Of a stretch of 64,000 nucleotides of DNA, positions 17,340 through 26,623 are shown piece after piece. The first letter of the stretch is position 1; the number at the start of each line of letters is the position of its first letter. Source of the stretch: Methylomonas sp. MK1 (lineage in GTDB: Bacteria > Pseudomonadota > Gammaproteobacteria > Methylococcales > Methylomonadaceae); contig NZ_AQOV01000002.1 in assembly GCF_000365425.1 (NCBI RefSeq), forward strand, positions 124,001 to 188,000, written 5' to 3'. A model generated the notes under the pieces. The model was not told the DNA's origin. It made no database searches and saw only the letters and a program-made list of their open reading frames with translations. Both the position numbers and the translations under genes were made by a program.

Positions 17340-20072
17340 ATGAGCGTGACAGCATCGTATTTCCAATATTGGGGTAAAGCCAAGCCAGAAGCCGATGACG
17401 GTCCGGCTTACCATTTGCTGCCTTACCATTGTATGGATGTGGCGGCGGTGGCGGAGGCTTGGCTGAGAGCGAGTCAAAGTCTTAGCCGCAGCTTTACCTT
17501 GATGACTGGTTTGAATGAAAAACAGGCTCGCGCCTGGCTACTGTTTTTCATCGCATTGCACGATTACGGCAAGTTCGACTTGCGTTTTCAGCGTAAAGCT
17601 CAGGAAGCTTGGAAAGCCGCTAATCCTCTGCTGTCTGCAATTCCGGCACAGCTGAAGGGTTTGGAAATCCAGGCTTATAACCACGGTCCTGCCGGGTTGT
17701 ATTGGTTTTATAACGACTTAGCAGAACGTTTTTCCTTTGGGGATGGCGACTTTGATTTTGGCGATAACGAAACCTGGACTTCTTGGTGCAGTTGGTTGGC
17801 GCCAGTCGTGGGTCATCATGGCATCGTGCCGGCTGAGCATGCCAAAAATGATCTTGAATATGATTTGTGTATCTCCAAGGAGCTAAAGGCAGCCATCAAA
17901 CAAAGTCGCTTGCGGTGGCTGCAAATCCTGGAGCAACTGTTTTTAATACCTGCCGGATTAACGTTGAGCGACAATCCTCCCGAATTGAAAACCAGCAATA
18001 ACCACCAATCTCCTGCAACCATGCTGGCCGGGTTTTGTTCGGTGTGCGATTGGTTGGGTTCTTCGGAACGCTTCGAATACGACGACCAGCCTTGCGATGG
18101 CGTCGATGCGCTAAAAACCTGGTACGTCAAACGTCTAGCCGTTGCTGAAAAAACCTTGGCCGATGCCGGCGTGATTGGCCGGATTAAAGCTTACCAAGGC
18201 GTTAGTTCATTGCTCGATTCGGATAGCAGACCGCGGCAGGTGCAATGTCTGGTCGATAAACTCCCGCAAGCGCCTGGATTGACGATCATCGAAGCCTCCA
18301 CCGGATCCGGTAAAACCGAAACCGCGCTGGCCTATGCCTGGCAACTGTTGGCTGCGGGGTTGGCCGACAGCATCGTGTTTGCGTTGCCGACACAAGCGAC
18401 GGCCAATGCGATGTTGAGCCGTCTGGAAAAAGCCGCGCCGCTGTTGTTTGCCGAACAAACCAATTTGGTGTTGGCGCATGGTCTGCGAGATTTTCAACAA
18501 CGATTTATCGATTTGAAACACGCCTGCCGGCCGCAAACTGCGCAAGGCCACGAAGAAGCCTGGGTACAATGCGGTAACTGGTTGGCGCAAAGCCGCAAGC
18601 GGGTCTTTCTCGGGCAAATCGGTGTTTGTACCGTCGATCAGGTGTTGGTGTCGGTGTTGCCGGTCAAGCACAAGTTCGTGCGCGGCTTCGGTATCGGCCG
18701 TAGCGTGCTGATCGTCGATGAAGTTCACGCCTATGACAGTTACATGTATGGTTTGCTGGAAGCCGTACTGGAGCAACAACGCCTGGCCGGCGGCAGCGCG
18801 ATATTGTTGTCGGCAACCTTGCCGTTCGAACAAAAACGCCAGTTAGCAGCTGCGTGGAATTGCGCTTTGCCGAACGACAACAAGCATTATCCGCTGATCA
18901 GCCATTGCCAAAGCGTTCGAGCCGAATGCTTCGATTTAGCCGAACAGCCTGAGCAGCAACCCAAAGCGACGACCGTCAATATTGAGTTGCTTAAAACACC
19001 GGCATTGTTGCCGGACGAAAATCTGTTGCAACGCATGCTGGATGCGGTGGAACAAGGCGCGCAAGTATGCTTGGTCTGCAATCTGGTCGCGGTGGCTCAG
19101 CAGATTTATCAACTGTTACACCAGCAGATACAACAATCGCCGACGCTGAACGAAGCGCAACTTTTGCTGTTTCATTCCCGTTTCATTTTTGCCGACCGCC
19201 AACAAAAGGAGCAAACCGTACTCGACTGGTTCGGGCCGGAATCTTCCGAACGGGGTAAGAGCGGCCATTTGCTGATTGCGACGCAAGTGGTCGAGCAATC
19301 GCTGGACTTGGATTTCGATTGGCTGATTACTCAGCTTTGCCCGGTCGATCTTTTGTTTCAACGCATGGGGCGCTTGCATCGACATGCCAAAAATCAAAGT
19401 AGCCGGCCAGCCGGATTCGATAAACCGGTTTGTACCGTCTTGCTGCCGGAAAATATCGACTACGACTTGCATGCGGTGGTTTACGGCAACAGTCGGGTGT
19501 TGTGGCGAACGCAGCAATTACTGGAAAAGGCCGAGCGAGAAAACAATTCGCAGGCCACTTTTCCCGGTGTTTATCGCGATTGGATTGAACAGGTTTATGA
19601 CGAAGAGCCGTTAATCGATGAACCGGAACCGGTGACTAAAAGCTATGAAACCTTCAAAGATGCTTGTTACGCCAGCCATATGTCGGCGAAACAATTGATC
19701 AGAAGCTCGATGCATGAGTTATCGGATAACGATTCTAACGTTTCGGCGTTAACTCGCGACGGCGAGATGAGTTTGAACGTATTGCCGACCTATCTCGATG
19801 CTGACGGCCGGGAGCGTCTTTTGAACGGCGAATGTTTGAGCGGTCTCGATGAAAGCGAGAAAGCGGAAGCGCTGAATCTGAATACCGTTACCGTGCCGCA
19901 TAGCTGGGCCAATCGAGATCGATTGCCTAAGTCCGAAGCGGACGGCTTGATTTACTTGCCAATGCAACGGCAAGACGCGGGTGGTTTTATCGCCCGTCAT
20001 GGCAACGACACCTATCTTTATCATGCCGATACCGGCTTAATCCGCATTGAAACAACCAAGGAGAGCGTATGA
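17340..20072 (+). CDS. cas3: CRISPR-associated helicase/nuclease Cas3
   Basis: Effector nuclease of type I-E: unwinds and degrades target DNA after Cascade binding. The HD nuclease domain is N-terminal (His30, ALHDYGKFD at about 72-80) and the SF2 helicase follows (Walker A ASTGSGKTET near residue 320, DEVH box VDEVHAYD near 460, motif VI QRMGRLHRH near 680). A C-terminal domain completes the protein. At 910 aa it is close to E. coli Cas3 (888). It overlaps cse1 by four bases. All catalytic motifs seem present. Confidence 0.96.
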   Translation: MSVTASYFQYWGKAKPEADDGPAYHLLPYHCMDVAAVAEAWLRASQSLSRSFTLMTGLNEKQARAWLLFFIALHDYGKFDLRFQRKAQEAWKAANPLLSAIPAQLKGLEIQAYNHGPAGLYWFYNDLAERFSFGDGDFDFGDNETWTSWCSWLAPVVGHHGIVPAEHAKNDLEYDLCISKELKAAIKQSRLRWLQILEQLFLIPAGLTLSDNPPELKTSNNHQSPATMLAGFCSVCDWLGSSERFEYDDQPCDGVDALKTWYVKRLAVAEKTLADAGVIGRIKAYQGVSSLLDSDSRPRQVQCLVDKLPQAPGLTIIEASTGSGKTETALAYAWQLLAAGLADSIVFALPTQATANAMLSRLEKAAPLLFAEQTNLVLAHGLRDFQQRFIDLKHACRPQTAQGHEEAWVQCGNWLAQSRKRVFLGQIGVCTVDQVLVSVLPVKHKFVRGFGIGRSVLIVDEVHAYDSYMYGLLEAVLEQQRLAGGSAILLSATLPFEQKRQLAAAWNCALPNDNKHYPLISHCQSVRAECFDLAEQPEQQPKATTVNIELLKTPALLPDENLLQRMLDAVEQGAQVCLVCNLVAVAQQIYQLLHQQIQQSPTLNEAQLLLFHSRFIFADRQQKEQTVLDWFGPESSERGKSGHLLIATQVVEQSLDLDFDWLITQLCPVDLLFQRMGRLHRHAKNQSSRPAGFDKPVCTVLLPENIDYDLHAVVYGNSRVLWRTQQLLEKAERENNSQATFPGVYRDWIEQVYDEEPLIDEPEPVTKSYETFKDACYASHMSAKQLIRSSMHELSDNDSNVSALTRDGEMSLNVLPTYLDADGRERLLNGECLSGLDESEKAEALNLNTVTVPHSWANRDRLPKSEADGLIYLPMQRQDAGGFIARHGNDTYLYHADTGLIRIETTKESV

Positions 20073-21559
20073 ATCTACTGACTGATGCCTGGATACCGAT
20101 TCAACAGCAAAGCCGCTATCAAAAAATCGGCTTACAACAGTTGCTATGCGGCGAAGCCAACGGTGAACTGTGTTTGCCGCGCGACGATATGGAATTGGCG
20201 TGTTTGCAATTGCTTTGCGCCATCACGCAAGTGTTGTTTACACCCAAGGATAAAAAGGAGTTGGGTCGCTATGTTCAACAACCATTAACATCTGAAAGCT
20301 ACGCTGAGGCTTTTAAGGACAAATTGGATTGGTTCGATCTGGATCATCCGCAAACGCCATTTATGCAGATTCGCGGTGTCAATGCCAAAGAGCCGACCAG
20401 CATGGATAAATTGTTGGCTGGCGTCGCCGATGGCACCAACAAGGCTTTTGTCAACCCGCCGGGATTGGGCGAAACCTTGTGCGGAGGCTGCGCGTCGATT
20501 GCTTTATTCAATGTCGCGAATAATGCGCCGAGCATGGGGGGCGGCTTTAAAGGCAGTTTGCGTGGTAGCACGCCGATTACTGTTCTAATCAAGGGCAAGG
20601 ATTTACGGCAGACACTTTGGCTTAACGTTTTGACCGCGGAAACTGCCGAATCGGTTATGCCGTGGTATCAGGAAACTAAAGACCAGCACCCTAACTACAT
20701 CGACACCGTCAAAGCCGAGCAAAAAATTCCAGCGTCATCGATTGGCTTGATCCGTGGCTTGCTTTGGCAACCTGCTCATTTCGAGTTGTTACCGGTCGAG
20801 GACCCAGCGACATGCAGTTGCTGCGGCTGCAAAGCGCCTGTTTACCGAGGGTTCAAAAAAGCCAAATTCAATTACACCGTGGTAAGCGTCTGGCCGCATC
20901 CGCTTTCGTCCCGCATATTTTCAATCAAAAAAGGCGAAAGGGAAGAGAAGTTTCCGTCGTTCACCACAACCGCACCCACTTGGACGCATTTGAGTAAGTT
21001 AGTGGTCGATCAACTGAACGATAAAGAAGGCCAACAAGCCGCACCGGTGCTGCAACAGGCTAGAACCTTTATGGCGGCTGACAAGATGCAGTTGATTGTT
21101 GGTGGATACCGCAACAACCAAGCGACCGTATTGGAACGTAGGCATGAACTTTACAGTTTGGCGCAAGGCTGGGCTGATCATGGTTTGGTGATTCATAAAA
21201 TTATTGAGGGCGGCTTGGCTTACAAGTCGGCGCTACGCAAGGCGCTCTATCTGTTTGCGGTCGGCGTCAAAGATAAAGTCCACGGTTCCGGGGTTAATCT
21301 GTGCGATCCAGTTGAAGCGAATTATTACCAGCAAACTGAAAATCTATTGCACCGAACTTTTGCCGGCGTGAATTTTTCCGAACCCGATTTGACGTTGCAA
21401 GCCTTGAATCGAAAGCTAAAAGCCGTCGTACTTCAATTGTTCGAGCAAGCAACCGATCCTTACCGCCAGGAACCCAAAATGTTGAAAGCGCTGGCGCTAG
21501 CCAGACGCTCTTTACACAAATCACTTCAAGACTTGGAACCCGAAGGAGCTAACGCATGA
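20069..21559 (+). CDS. casA: Cascade large subunit Cse1/Cas8e
   Basis: 496 aa, the PAM-recognising large subunit of type I-E Cascade, which also recruits Cas3. It opens with the family motif NLLTDAWIPIQ. It has GGCASIALFNVANNAPSMGGG around residue 145, in the region of the PAM/L1 loops, and the cysteine cluster CSCCGCKAPVYRG near residue 250. A helical C-terminal domain follows. Overlaps with both cas3 and cse2 (four bases each) indicate a single transcript. Confidence 0.93.
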   Translation: MNLLTDAWIPIQQQSRYQKIGLQQLLCGEANGELCLPRDDMELACLQLLCAITQVLFTPKDKKELGRYVQQPLTSESYAEAFKDKLDWFDLDHPQTPFMQIRGVNAKEPTSMDKLLAGVADGTNKAFVNPPGLGETLCGGCASIALFNVANNAPSMGGGFKGSLRGSTPITVLIKGKDLRQTLWLNVLTAETAESVMPWYQETKDQHPNYIDTVKAEQKIPASSIGLIRGLLWQPAHFELLPVEDPATCSCCGCKAPVYRGFKKAKFNYTVVSVWPHPLSSRIFSIKKGEREEKFPSFTTTAPTWTHLSKLVVDQLNDKEGQQAAPVLQQARTFMAADKMQLIVGGYRNNQATVLERRHELYSLAQGWADHGLVIHKIIEGGLAYKSALRKALYLFAVGVKDKVHGSGVNLCDPVEANYYQQTENLLHRTFAGVNFSEPDLTLQALNRKLKAVVLQLFEQATDPYRQEPKMLKALALARRSLHKSLQDLEPEGANA

Positions 21560-22014
21560 GCGAAGGACAAAACCAAGGGCCGGATTTTATCGGCCTATAT
21601 GAGCGTTACCAAAAGTTAAAACCTGGCCCACAAGCTGAGTTGAAACGGGTGGTACAGCCGGATGATTTGCTGGAAATACCGGCTTTTTACCGTTTGTTGA
21701 TCGACGCTAACGTCAGCAAAGGCATACAGCGTTTGGTGTATTGCTTGCCGCTGATCAAACACGCGGAGGGTGGCGACTCGTTGGGCAGAACGCTTGCGAA
21801 AGCCGACGTCAACGAAAAACGCCTGTTCATGGTAATTCGCTCGCAAGAACCGAACGATTTGATCCAGTTGCGGCGTTTGCTCAAGCAAATAGAGCCAAAA
21901 ATGGATTGGTTATCGGCTGCCAGGATCGTGTATTACTGGAACGACCGCGCCAAACGCCAATTGCTGGAAGACTTTTTCTTTTATCAAAACACCAAAACCA
22001 AAGAATCTGCCTAA
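21556..22014 (+). CDS. casB: Cascade small subunit Cse2
   Basis: 152 aa, helical small subunit present twice in Cascade, stabilising the displaced DNA strand. Basic residues in LVYCLPLIKH and the C-terminal WNDRAKRQLLEDFFF fit the family. Length is close to E. coli Cse2 (160). It overlaps cse1; a 188-base gap with a cluster of hairpins separates it from cas7, which is unusual inside a cascade operon. Confidence 0.9.
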   Translation: MSEGQNQGPDFIGLYERYQKLKPGPQAELKRVVQPDDLLEIPAFYRLLIDANVSKGIQRLVYCLPLIKHAEGGDSLGRTLAKADVNEKRLFMVIRSQEPNDLIQLRRLLKQIEPKMDWLSAARIVYYWNDRAKRQLLEDFFFYQNTKTKESA

Positions 22015-22050
22015 CGCCAGGATGCCAGTCGTGAACGAACGCATTGGCTG

Positions 22051-22159
22051 GCGCCCAAGCTCCAGCTTGGGCGCTCGGTCTTGGAAGCTCTTGCTTCCTG
22101 AGCAGGCGAATGAAAGCTGGAGCTTTCAAGATTCAGTTCCCAAGCAGGAGCTTGGGAAC
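22051..22159 (+). repeat. Four-hairpin repeat cluster inside the cas operon
   Basis: Four perfect or near-perfect palindromes follow one another: 22051-22074 (10-bp stem GCGCCCAAGC, loop TCCA), 22083-22098 (GGAAGC/GCTTCC), 22111-22128 (TGAAAGCT/AGCTTTCA) and 22136-22159 (10-bp stem GTTCCCAAGC, loop AGGA). All are variations on an AAGCT.AGCTT core. This resembles a dispersed palindromic (REP/MITE-like) element. On RNA it would give a run of stable hairpins between cse2 and cas7. Confidence 0.8.
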
Positions 22160-22202
22160 CAGAACCATATGAATATATCGGTCTAACCCAAAGGAAACCA
22201 CC

Positions 22203-23330
22203 ATGAACGAAAACTTTATCAACTTCCACGTTTTGATTTCTCACAGCCCGTCTTGTCTGAACCGCGACGACATGAATATGCAAAAGTCGGCAATTTTCGG
22301 CGGCAAGCGCCGGGTGCGGGTTTCCAGTCAGAGCCTGAAACGGACGATGCGGCAGAGCGATTACTACCGCGAGCATTTGGGCGAGCCGAGCATTCGAACT
22401 AAACATCTGTCTGACTATCAACATCAAGCAATCGCGGCGTTATCCGGTCGTTACGATGAAGCCTTGATCAAACAAGCCATTGATTTTATTTCCGGCAAAG
22501 ACGCCAGTGCCGACGATGCCAAGGATGATGCTGTTGCGCCTTGGGTGCTGGAGGAAGTCGCGTATTTCTGCGATCAAATAAAAGGCTTGGAAGCTGACGG
22601 CGTCGATGCCAAGAAACTACAAAAGCAAATCGAAAAAGACAGTCAAGCGTTTCGCCAAGCCTTGGCCAAAGGCTTGGACATAGCTCTGTCCGGACGGATG
22701 GCAACCTCCGGCTTGATGAGCGAAGTCGGTAAAATCGACGGCGCGCTGGCGGTAGCCCATGCCATTACCACCCACGCTGTCGATGCCGACATCGATTGGT
22801 TTACCGCCGTCGATGATCTGCAAGAACTGGGTTCCGGCCATTTGGATACCCAGGAGTTTTCGTCCGGCGTATTTTATCGTTACGCCAGCCTCAACCTGAA
22901 ACAGCTGCAAGTCAATTTGGGCTTGTTGGCCGACATTAAGTCGGAGGAAAGCGCCGAAAGCCGGGCCAAAGCCTTGGACATCGCAGCCCATGTGCTGCAC
23001 ATGCTGGCAACCGAAGTGCCCAGCGCCAAGCAGCAAAGTTTCGCTGCGCATAATTTGGCGGATTTGGCTTTGGTCAGCTTCTCGCATCAGCCGATTTCGT
23101 TGGCAAACGCCTTCGAAAAACCGATTCAGGCCGATTTCAAAACCGGTGGTTTCCGCGAGCCGTCGATCACGGCTTTAAATAGCCATTGGGACAAAATCCA
23201 TCGCGGCTACGGTTTGCAAGAGCGTTGTGCCGAGTTTGCGCTGGATGAAGTGAAAGTGCCGAACGACATCATTTCGAAACCGTCGTTGCCCGAGTTGGAA
23301 CAGTGGGTTAGAGCCAACGGCCAAGGATAA
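22203..23330 (+). CDS. casC: Cascade backbone subunit Cas7e (Cse4)
   Basis: 375-aa RAMP-type backbone protein; six copies coat the crRNA. It starts [20 protein letters not shown], typical of Cas7e, followed by [16 protein letters not shown], the conserved crRNA-binding segment. GRMATSG and the later FRYASLNL-type strand (here [11 protein letters not shown]) complete the family pattern. GGAAACC upstream provides the ribosome site after the hairpin cluster. Slightly longer than E. coli CasC (363). Confidence 0.94.
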   Translation: MNENFINFHVLISHSPSCLNRDDMNMQKSAIFGGKRRVRVSSQSLKRTMRQSDYYREHLGEPSIRTKHLSDYQHQAIAALSGRYDEALIKQAIDFISGKDASADDAKDDAVAPWVLEEVAYFCDQIKGLEADGVDAKKLQKQIEKDSQAFRQALAKGLDIALSGRMATSGLMSEVGKIDGALAVAHAITTHAVDADIDWFTAVDDLQELGSGHLDTQEFSSGVFYRYASLNLKQLQVNLGLLADIKSEESAESRAKALDIAAHVLHMLATEVPSAKQQSFAAHNLADLALVSFSHQPISLANAFEKPIQADFKTGGFREPSITALNSHWDKIHRGYGLQERCAEFALDEVKVPNDIISKPSLPELEQWVRANGQG

Positions 23331-23335
23331 ACGCC

Positions 23336-23989
23336 ATGCCCGATTATCTGATTTTAAAATTGCAAGGACCGATGCAAGCCTGGGGCCGGGAAAGTTTCGA
23401 GGGTTTGCGGCCTTCCGAACTATTTCCAGGCCGAAGCGCGTTGCTGGGATTGTTGGGGGCGTGTCTCGGCATCGACCGGCTTGATCGCGAAGGTCTACAA
23501 GCGTTAGCGTCAAGTGTGTCGATTGCGGTTCGTGTCGATCATCAGGGCCAAAAAATGACCGATTACCACACCGTCAAAAACGCCCGGGAAGATTATCGCG
23601 GCCTGAAAAGCCACGACACCATTCAAACTTGGCGGGAATATTGGCAGGATGCGTTTTATACCGTGGCGGTTTGGAACGATGCCAATGCGTCGATCAGCTT
23701 GGATAGTATCGAGCTAGCCTTGAAAAGGCCATTTTACACACCGGTGCTAGGGCGGCGAAGTTGTCCGTTGGCCCGACCATTGTTTGATGCTCGCCTGTCG
23801 ACCGACTCGGTGCAGGCTGCATTAGCGTTGAGCGGCGAAACCGGCGGTACGGTTTACAGCGAGGAATTTACCGACCACGCGATCCCGATGAAAAAACGCG
23901 ATGTGCCGATTATTCACCAACCGCGCCAATTCGCCAGTCGGACGCTTTACATGACAAATGGACAAGGAGAGCAACATGTTTCTGAGTAA
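23336..23989 (+). CDS. casD: Cascade subunit Cas5e
   Basis: 217-aa RAMP protein that caps the 5' handle of the crRNA. Family features: LILKLQGPMQAWG at the N-terminus, then PSELFPGRSALLGLLGACLG and YHTVKNAREDYRGLK; RPFYTPVLGRRSCPLARPL is near the middle. The start lies five bases after cas7 and the end overlaps cas6e. Confidence 0.93.
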   Translation: MPDYLILKLQGPMQAWGRESFEGLRPSELFPGRSALLGLLGACLGIDRLDREGLQALASSVSIAVRVDHQGQKMTDYHTVKNAREDYRGLKSHDTIQTWREYWQDAFYTVAVWNDANASISLDSIELALKRPFYTPVLGRRSCPLARPLFDARLSTDSVQAALALSGETGGTVYSEEFTDHAIPMKKRDVPIIHQPRQFASRTLYMTNGQGEQHVSE

Positions 23990-24593
23990 GGTGCATATCC
24001 CCTGGCAACAAGCGAAAAACCCTTATCAGTTTCATCAAGCTTTGTGGCGCCTGTTTCCAGGATACGAAGACGCGGAGCGGGATTTTTTATTTCGTGTCGA
24101 GCAAATTCAGACGGGTGTTGGTGCTAGTGTGCTGTTGCAGTCGGCAATCAAACCTGAAGGTAGCGAGCAAAGTCCGTTACTGTTGGTGCAACGCGAATTT
24201 GCGCTGAACATTCCCGACGGACAACGCCTGCGCTTTCGTTTGCGGGCCAATCCGATCAAAACCATCAAAGACAGCAGCAAAGGTACCGTCGAGAAAAAAG
24301 GCAAAACCTTTACTAAAACCGTCCGCGTGCCGTTGTTACATGAAGAACAGCAACAAGCTTGGTTGGCGCGCAAATTACAGGACTTCGCCCAGTTGGAAAC
24401 TTTGATCGTCCAACCGGAACCGGTTACGTATTTTCGCAAAACCAAGGAAGGCCGCAGCGGCAAAATACAAACGGTGTTATTCGACGGCATCATGACGGTA
24501 ACCGATTCGACCCAATTCGAATCACAAGTTGTGCAGGGTATCGGGCCAGCCAAAGCTTTCGGCTGCGGCCTGTTATCCATCGCCAAAGTGTGA
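23976..24593 (+). CDS. casE: CRISPR RNA endoribonuclease Cas6e
   Basis: Cuts the CRISPR transcript in each repeat hairpin and stays bound in Cascade. ATG 23976 is preferred over 23958 because AAGGAGAGCAAC precedes it; this gives 205 aa and a 14-base overlap with cas5e. It starts MFLSKVHIPW; the catalytic His is probably that of FHQALWRLFPG, about residue 20. The C-terminus has the glycine-rich loop GIGPAKAFGCGLLSIA. A second, relic copy of that last motif lies at 24788-24838. Confidence 0.92.
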   Translation: MFLSKVHIPWQQAKNPYQFHQALWRLFPGYEDAERDFLFRVEQIQTGVGASVLLQSAIKPEGSEQSPLLLVQREFALNIPDGQRLRFRLRANPIKTIKDSSKGTVEKKGKTFTKTVRVPLLHEEQQQAWLARKLQDFAQLETLIVQPEPVTYFRKTKEGRSGKIQTVLFDGIMTVTDSTQFESQVVQGIGPAKAFGCGLLSIAKV

Positions 24594-24602
24594 AAATAAA
24601 CT

Positions 24603-24785
24603 ATGCAATTCAAAGCCATAATCCATTCTGCCGAAGAATCCGGTTATTGGGCCGAAGTGCCAGAAATTCCTGGTTGTTTGACACAAGGGGAAACCTTGGA
24701 GGAGTCGCACGCCAATTTGCGGGAAGCGATTGTTGGTTGTTTAGCCATCGATTTGCCGGGAGACGAGGGTGCGAAGTCAGATTAG
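24603..24785 (+). CDS. HicB-like orphan antitoxin-fold protein
   Basis: 60 aa with the HicB/UPF0150 fold signature: MQFKAIIHSAEESGYWAEVP, then IPGCLTQGETLEES and NLREAIVGCL. No HicA toxin (double-stranded-RNA-binding fold) is encoded on either side, so it is an orphan or a stand-alone regulator. It lies nine bases after cas6e and before a relic cas6e tail, so it occupies a position where I-E operons normally have nothing before cas1. Could be a passenger gene brought in by recombination. Confidence 0.75.
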   Translation: MQFKAIIHSAEESGYWAEVPEIPGCLTQGETLEESHANLREAIVGCLAIDLPGDEGAKSD

Positions 24786-24787
24786 AC

Positions 24788-24838
24788 AAGGCTTTCGGTT
24801 GCGGCTTGCTGATGGTAAGACGACCGGGCAATGGGTAG
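24788..24838 (+). pseudogene. Relic C-terminus of a second cas6e
   Basis: An open stretch ending at TAG encodes KAFGCGLLMVRRPGNG. The first eight residues are identical to the C-terminal loop of the intact Cas6e (KAFGCGLL), but several codons differ only at synonymous positions. This is therefore an old homologue rather than a recent duplication. Nothing upstream in this frame continues the Cas6e fold; the hicB-like gene intrudes instead. Confidence 0.6.
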
Positions 24839-24844
24839 TCTTGG

Positions 24845-25075
24845 GAGTGTGTACGACCGCTGTGTGGTGGCTTACCGAGGCTTCGTCGGTGCGCACAAGC
24901 GTTTCGGGGGCGCCGACGCGCGTTCTGGGCGCGCAGCCAAACGGTCTGTGCGTGCCTCCAAACGTTTCGGGCGTGCATCCGAGCCTGTCGTGCGTACGAT
25001 AGAATACTTTGCAGGTGCGCTCGAACCTTCTGTGGGTGTCCGCGAAGGCTTCGGAAGCGCGCACGGATGCTGCGG
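24845..25075 (+). repeat. Tandem repeat, 11 degenerate 21-bp units
   Basis: Units start at 24845 and every 21 bases to 25055; a representative is 24950-24970 (GCGTGCCTCCAAACGT then TTCGG). Most units end in TTCGG, TTCTG, TCTGT or a close variant, and carry GTGC or GCGC near the start. The period equals seven codons and about two DNA turns. All phases are open, so reading frames here are probably by-products. The remaining bases up to cas1 (25076-25261) have no gene. Confidence 0.8.
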
Positions 25076-25261
25076 ATGCGCCGCTGTTTCTGAATCGATT
25101 TTGCTCGTGCCGCGAATAAGAAATGAACTGAAACCGGCGATAAGCGCTTTTTTGCCGGCGGGGTATGCGATTTTGGATGGCCAACGCAACCCGCTAACCC
25201 CAGCCTAGCGATTGCTTGGCGCCGTCTACTTACTTTGTCACTTGAATAAGGACTGTTCGAC

Positions 25262-26487
<1,226 letters not shown>

Positions 26488-26623
26488 ATGCGTACTAAAT
26501 TCCTGTTGGGGTATAGGGTGCTGTAAGGGGGCGCCCGCTTTTTAACAACTTGGAAAAGGTAAAAAATTCGGTAGAAATTTAGCCGGGTTATTTTTATATG
26601 CGTAACAATAAGTTACGATTAGT
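26488..26623 (+). promoter_or_regulatory. CRISPR leader
   Basis: 136 bases between cas2 and the first repeat. The second half is AT-rich (TAAAAAATTCGGTAGAAATT and TTATTTTTATATGCGTAACA). The terminal, degenerate repeat is at the other end of the array, so this side is where new spacers enter and where the array promoter should lie. An IHF site is expected by analogy with E. coli but is not asserted. Confidence 0.7.

Noticed and set aside
24603..24785. HicAB toxin-antitoxin system in the cas operon
   Set aside because: Only a HicB-like frame is present; no HicA-like gene could be found on either side or strand.
24831..25208. 125-codon plus-strand frame with heptapeptide periodicity, and opposite-strand frames over the same region
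   Set aside because: The periodicity comes from the 21-bp DNA repeat and several frames are equally open; no ribosome site stands out.
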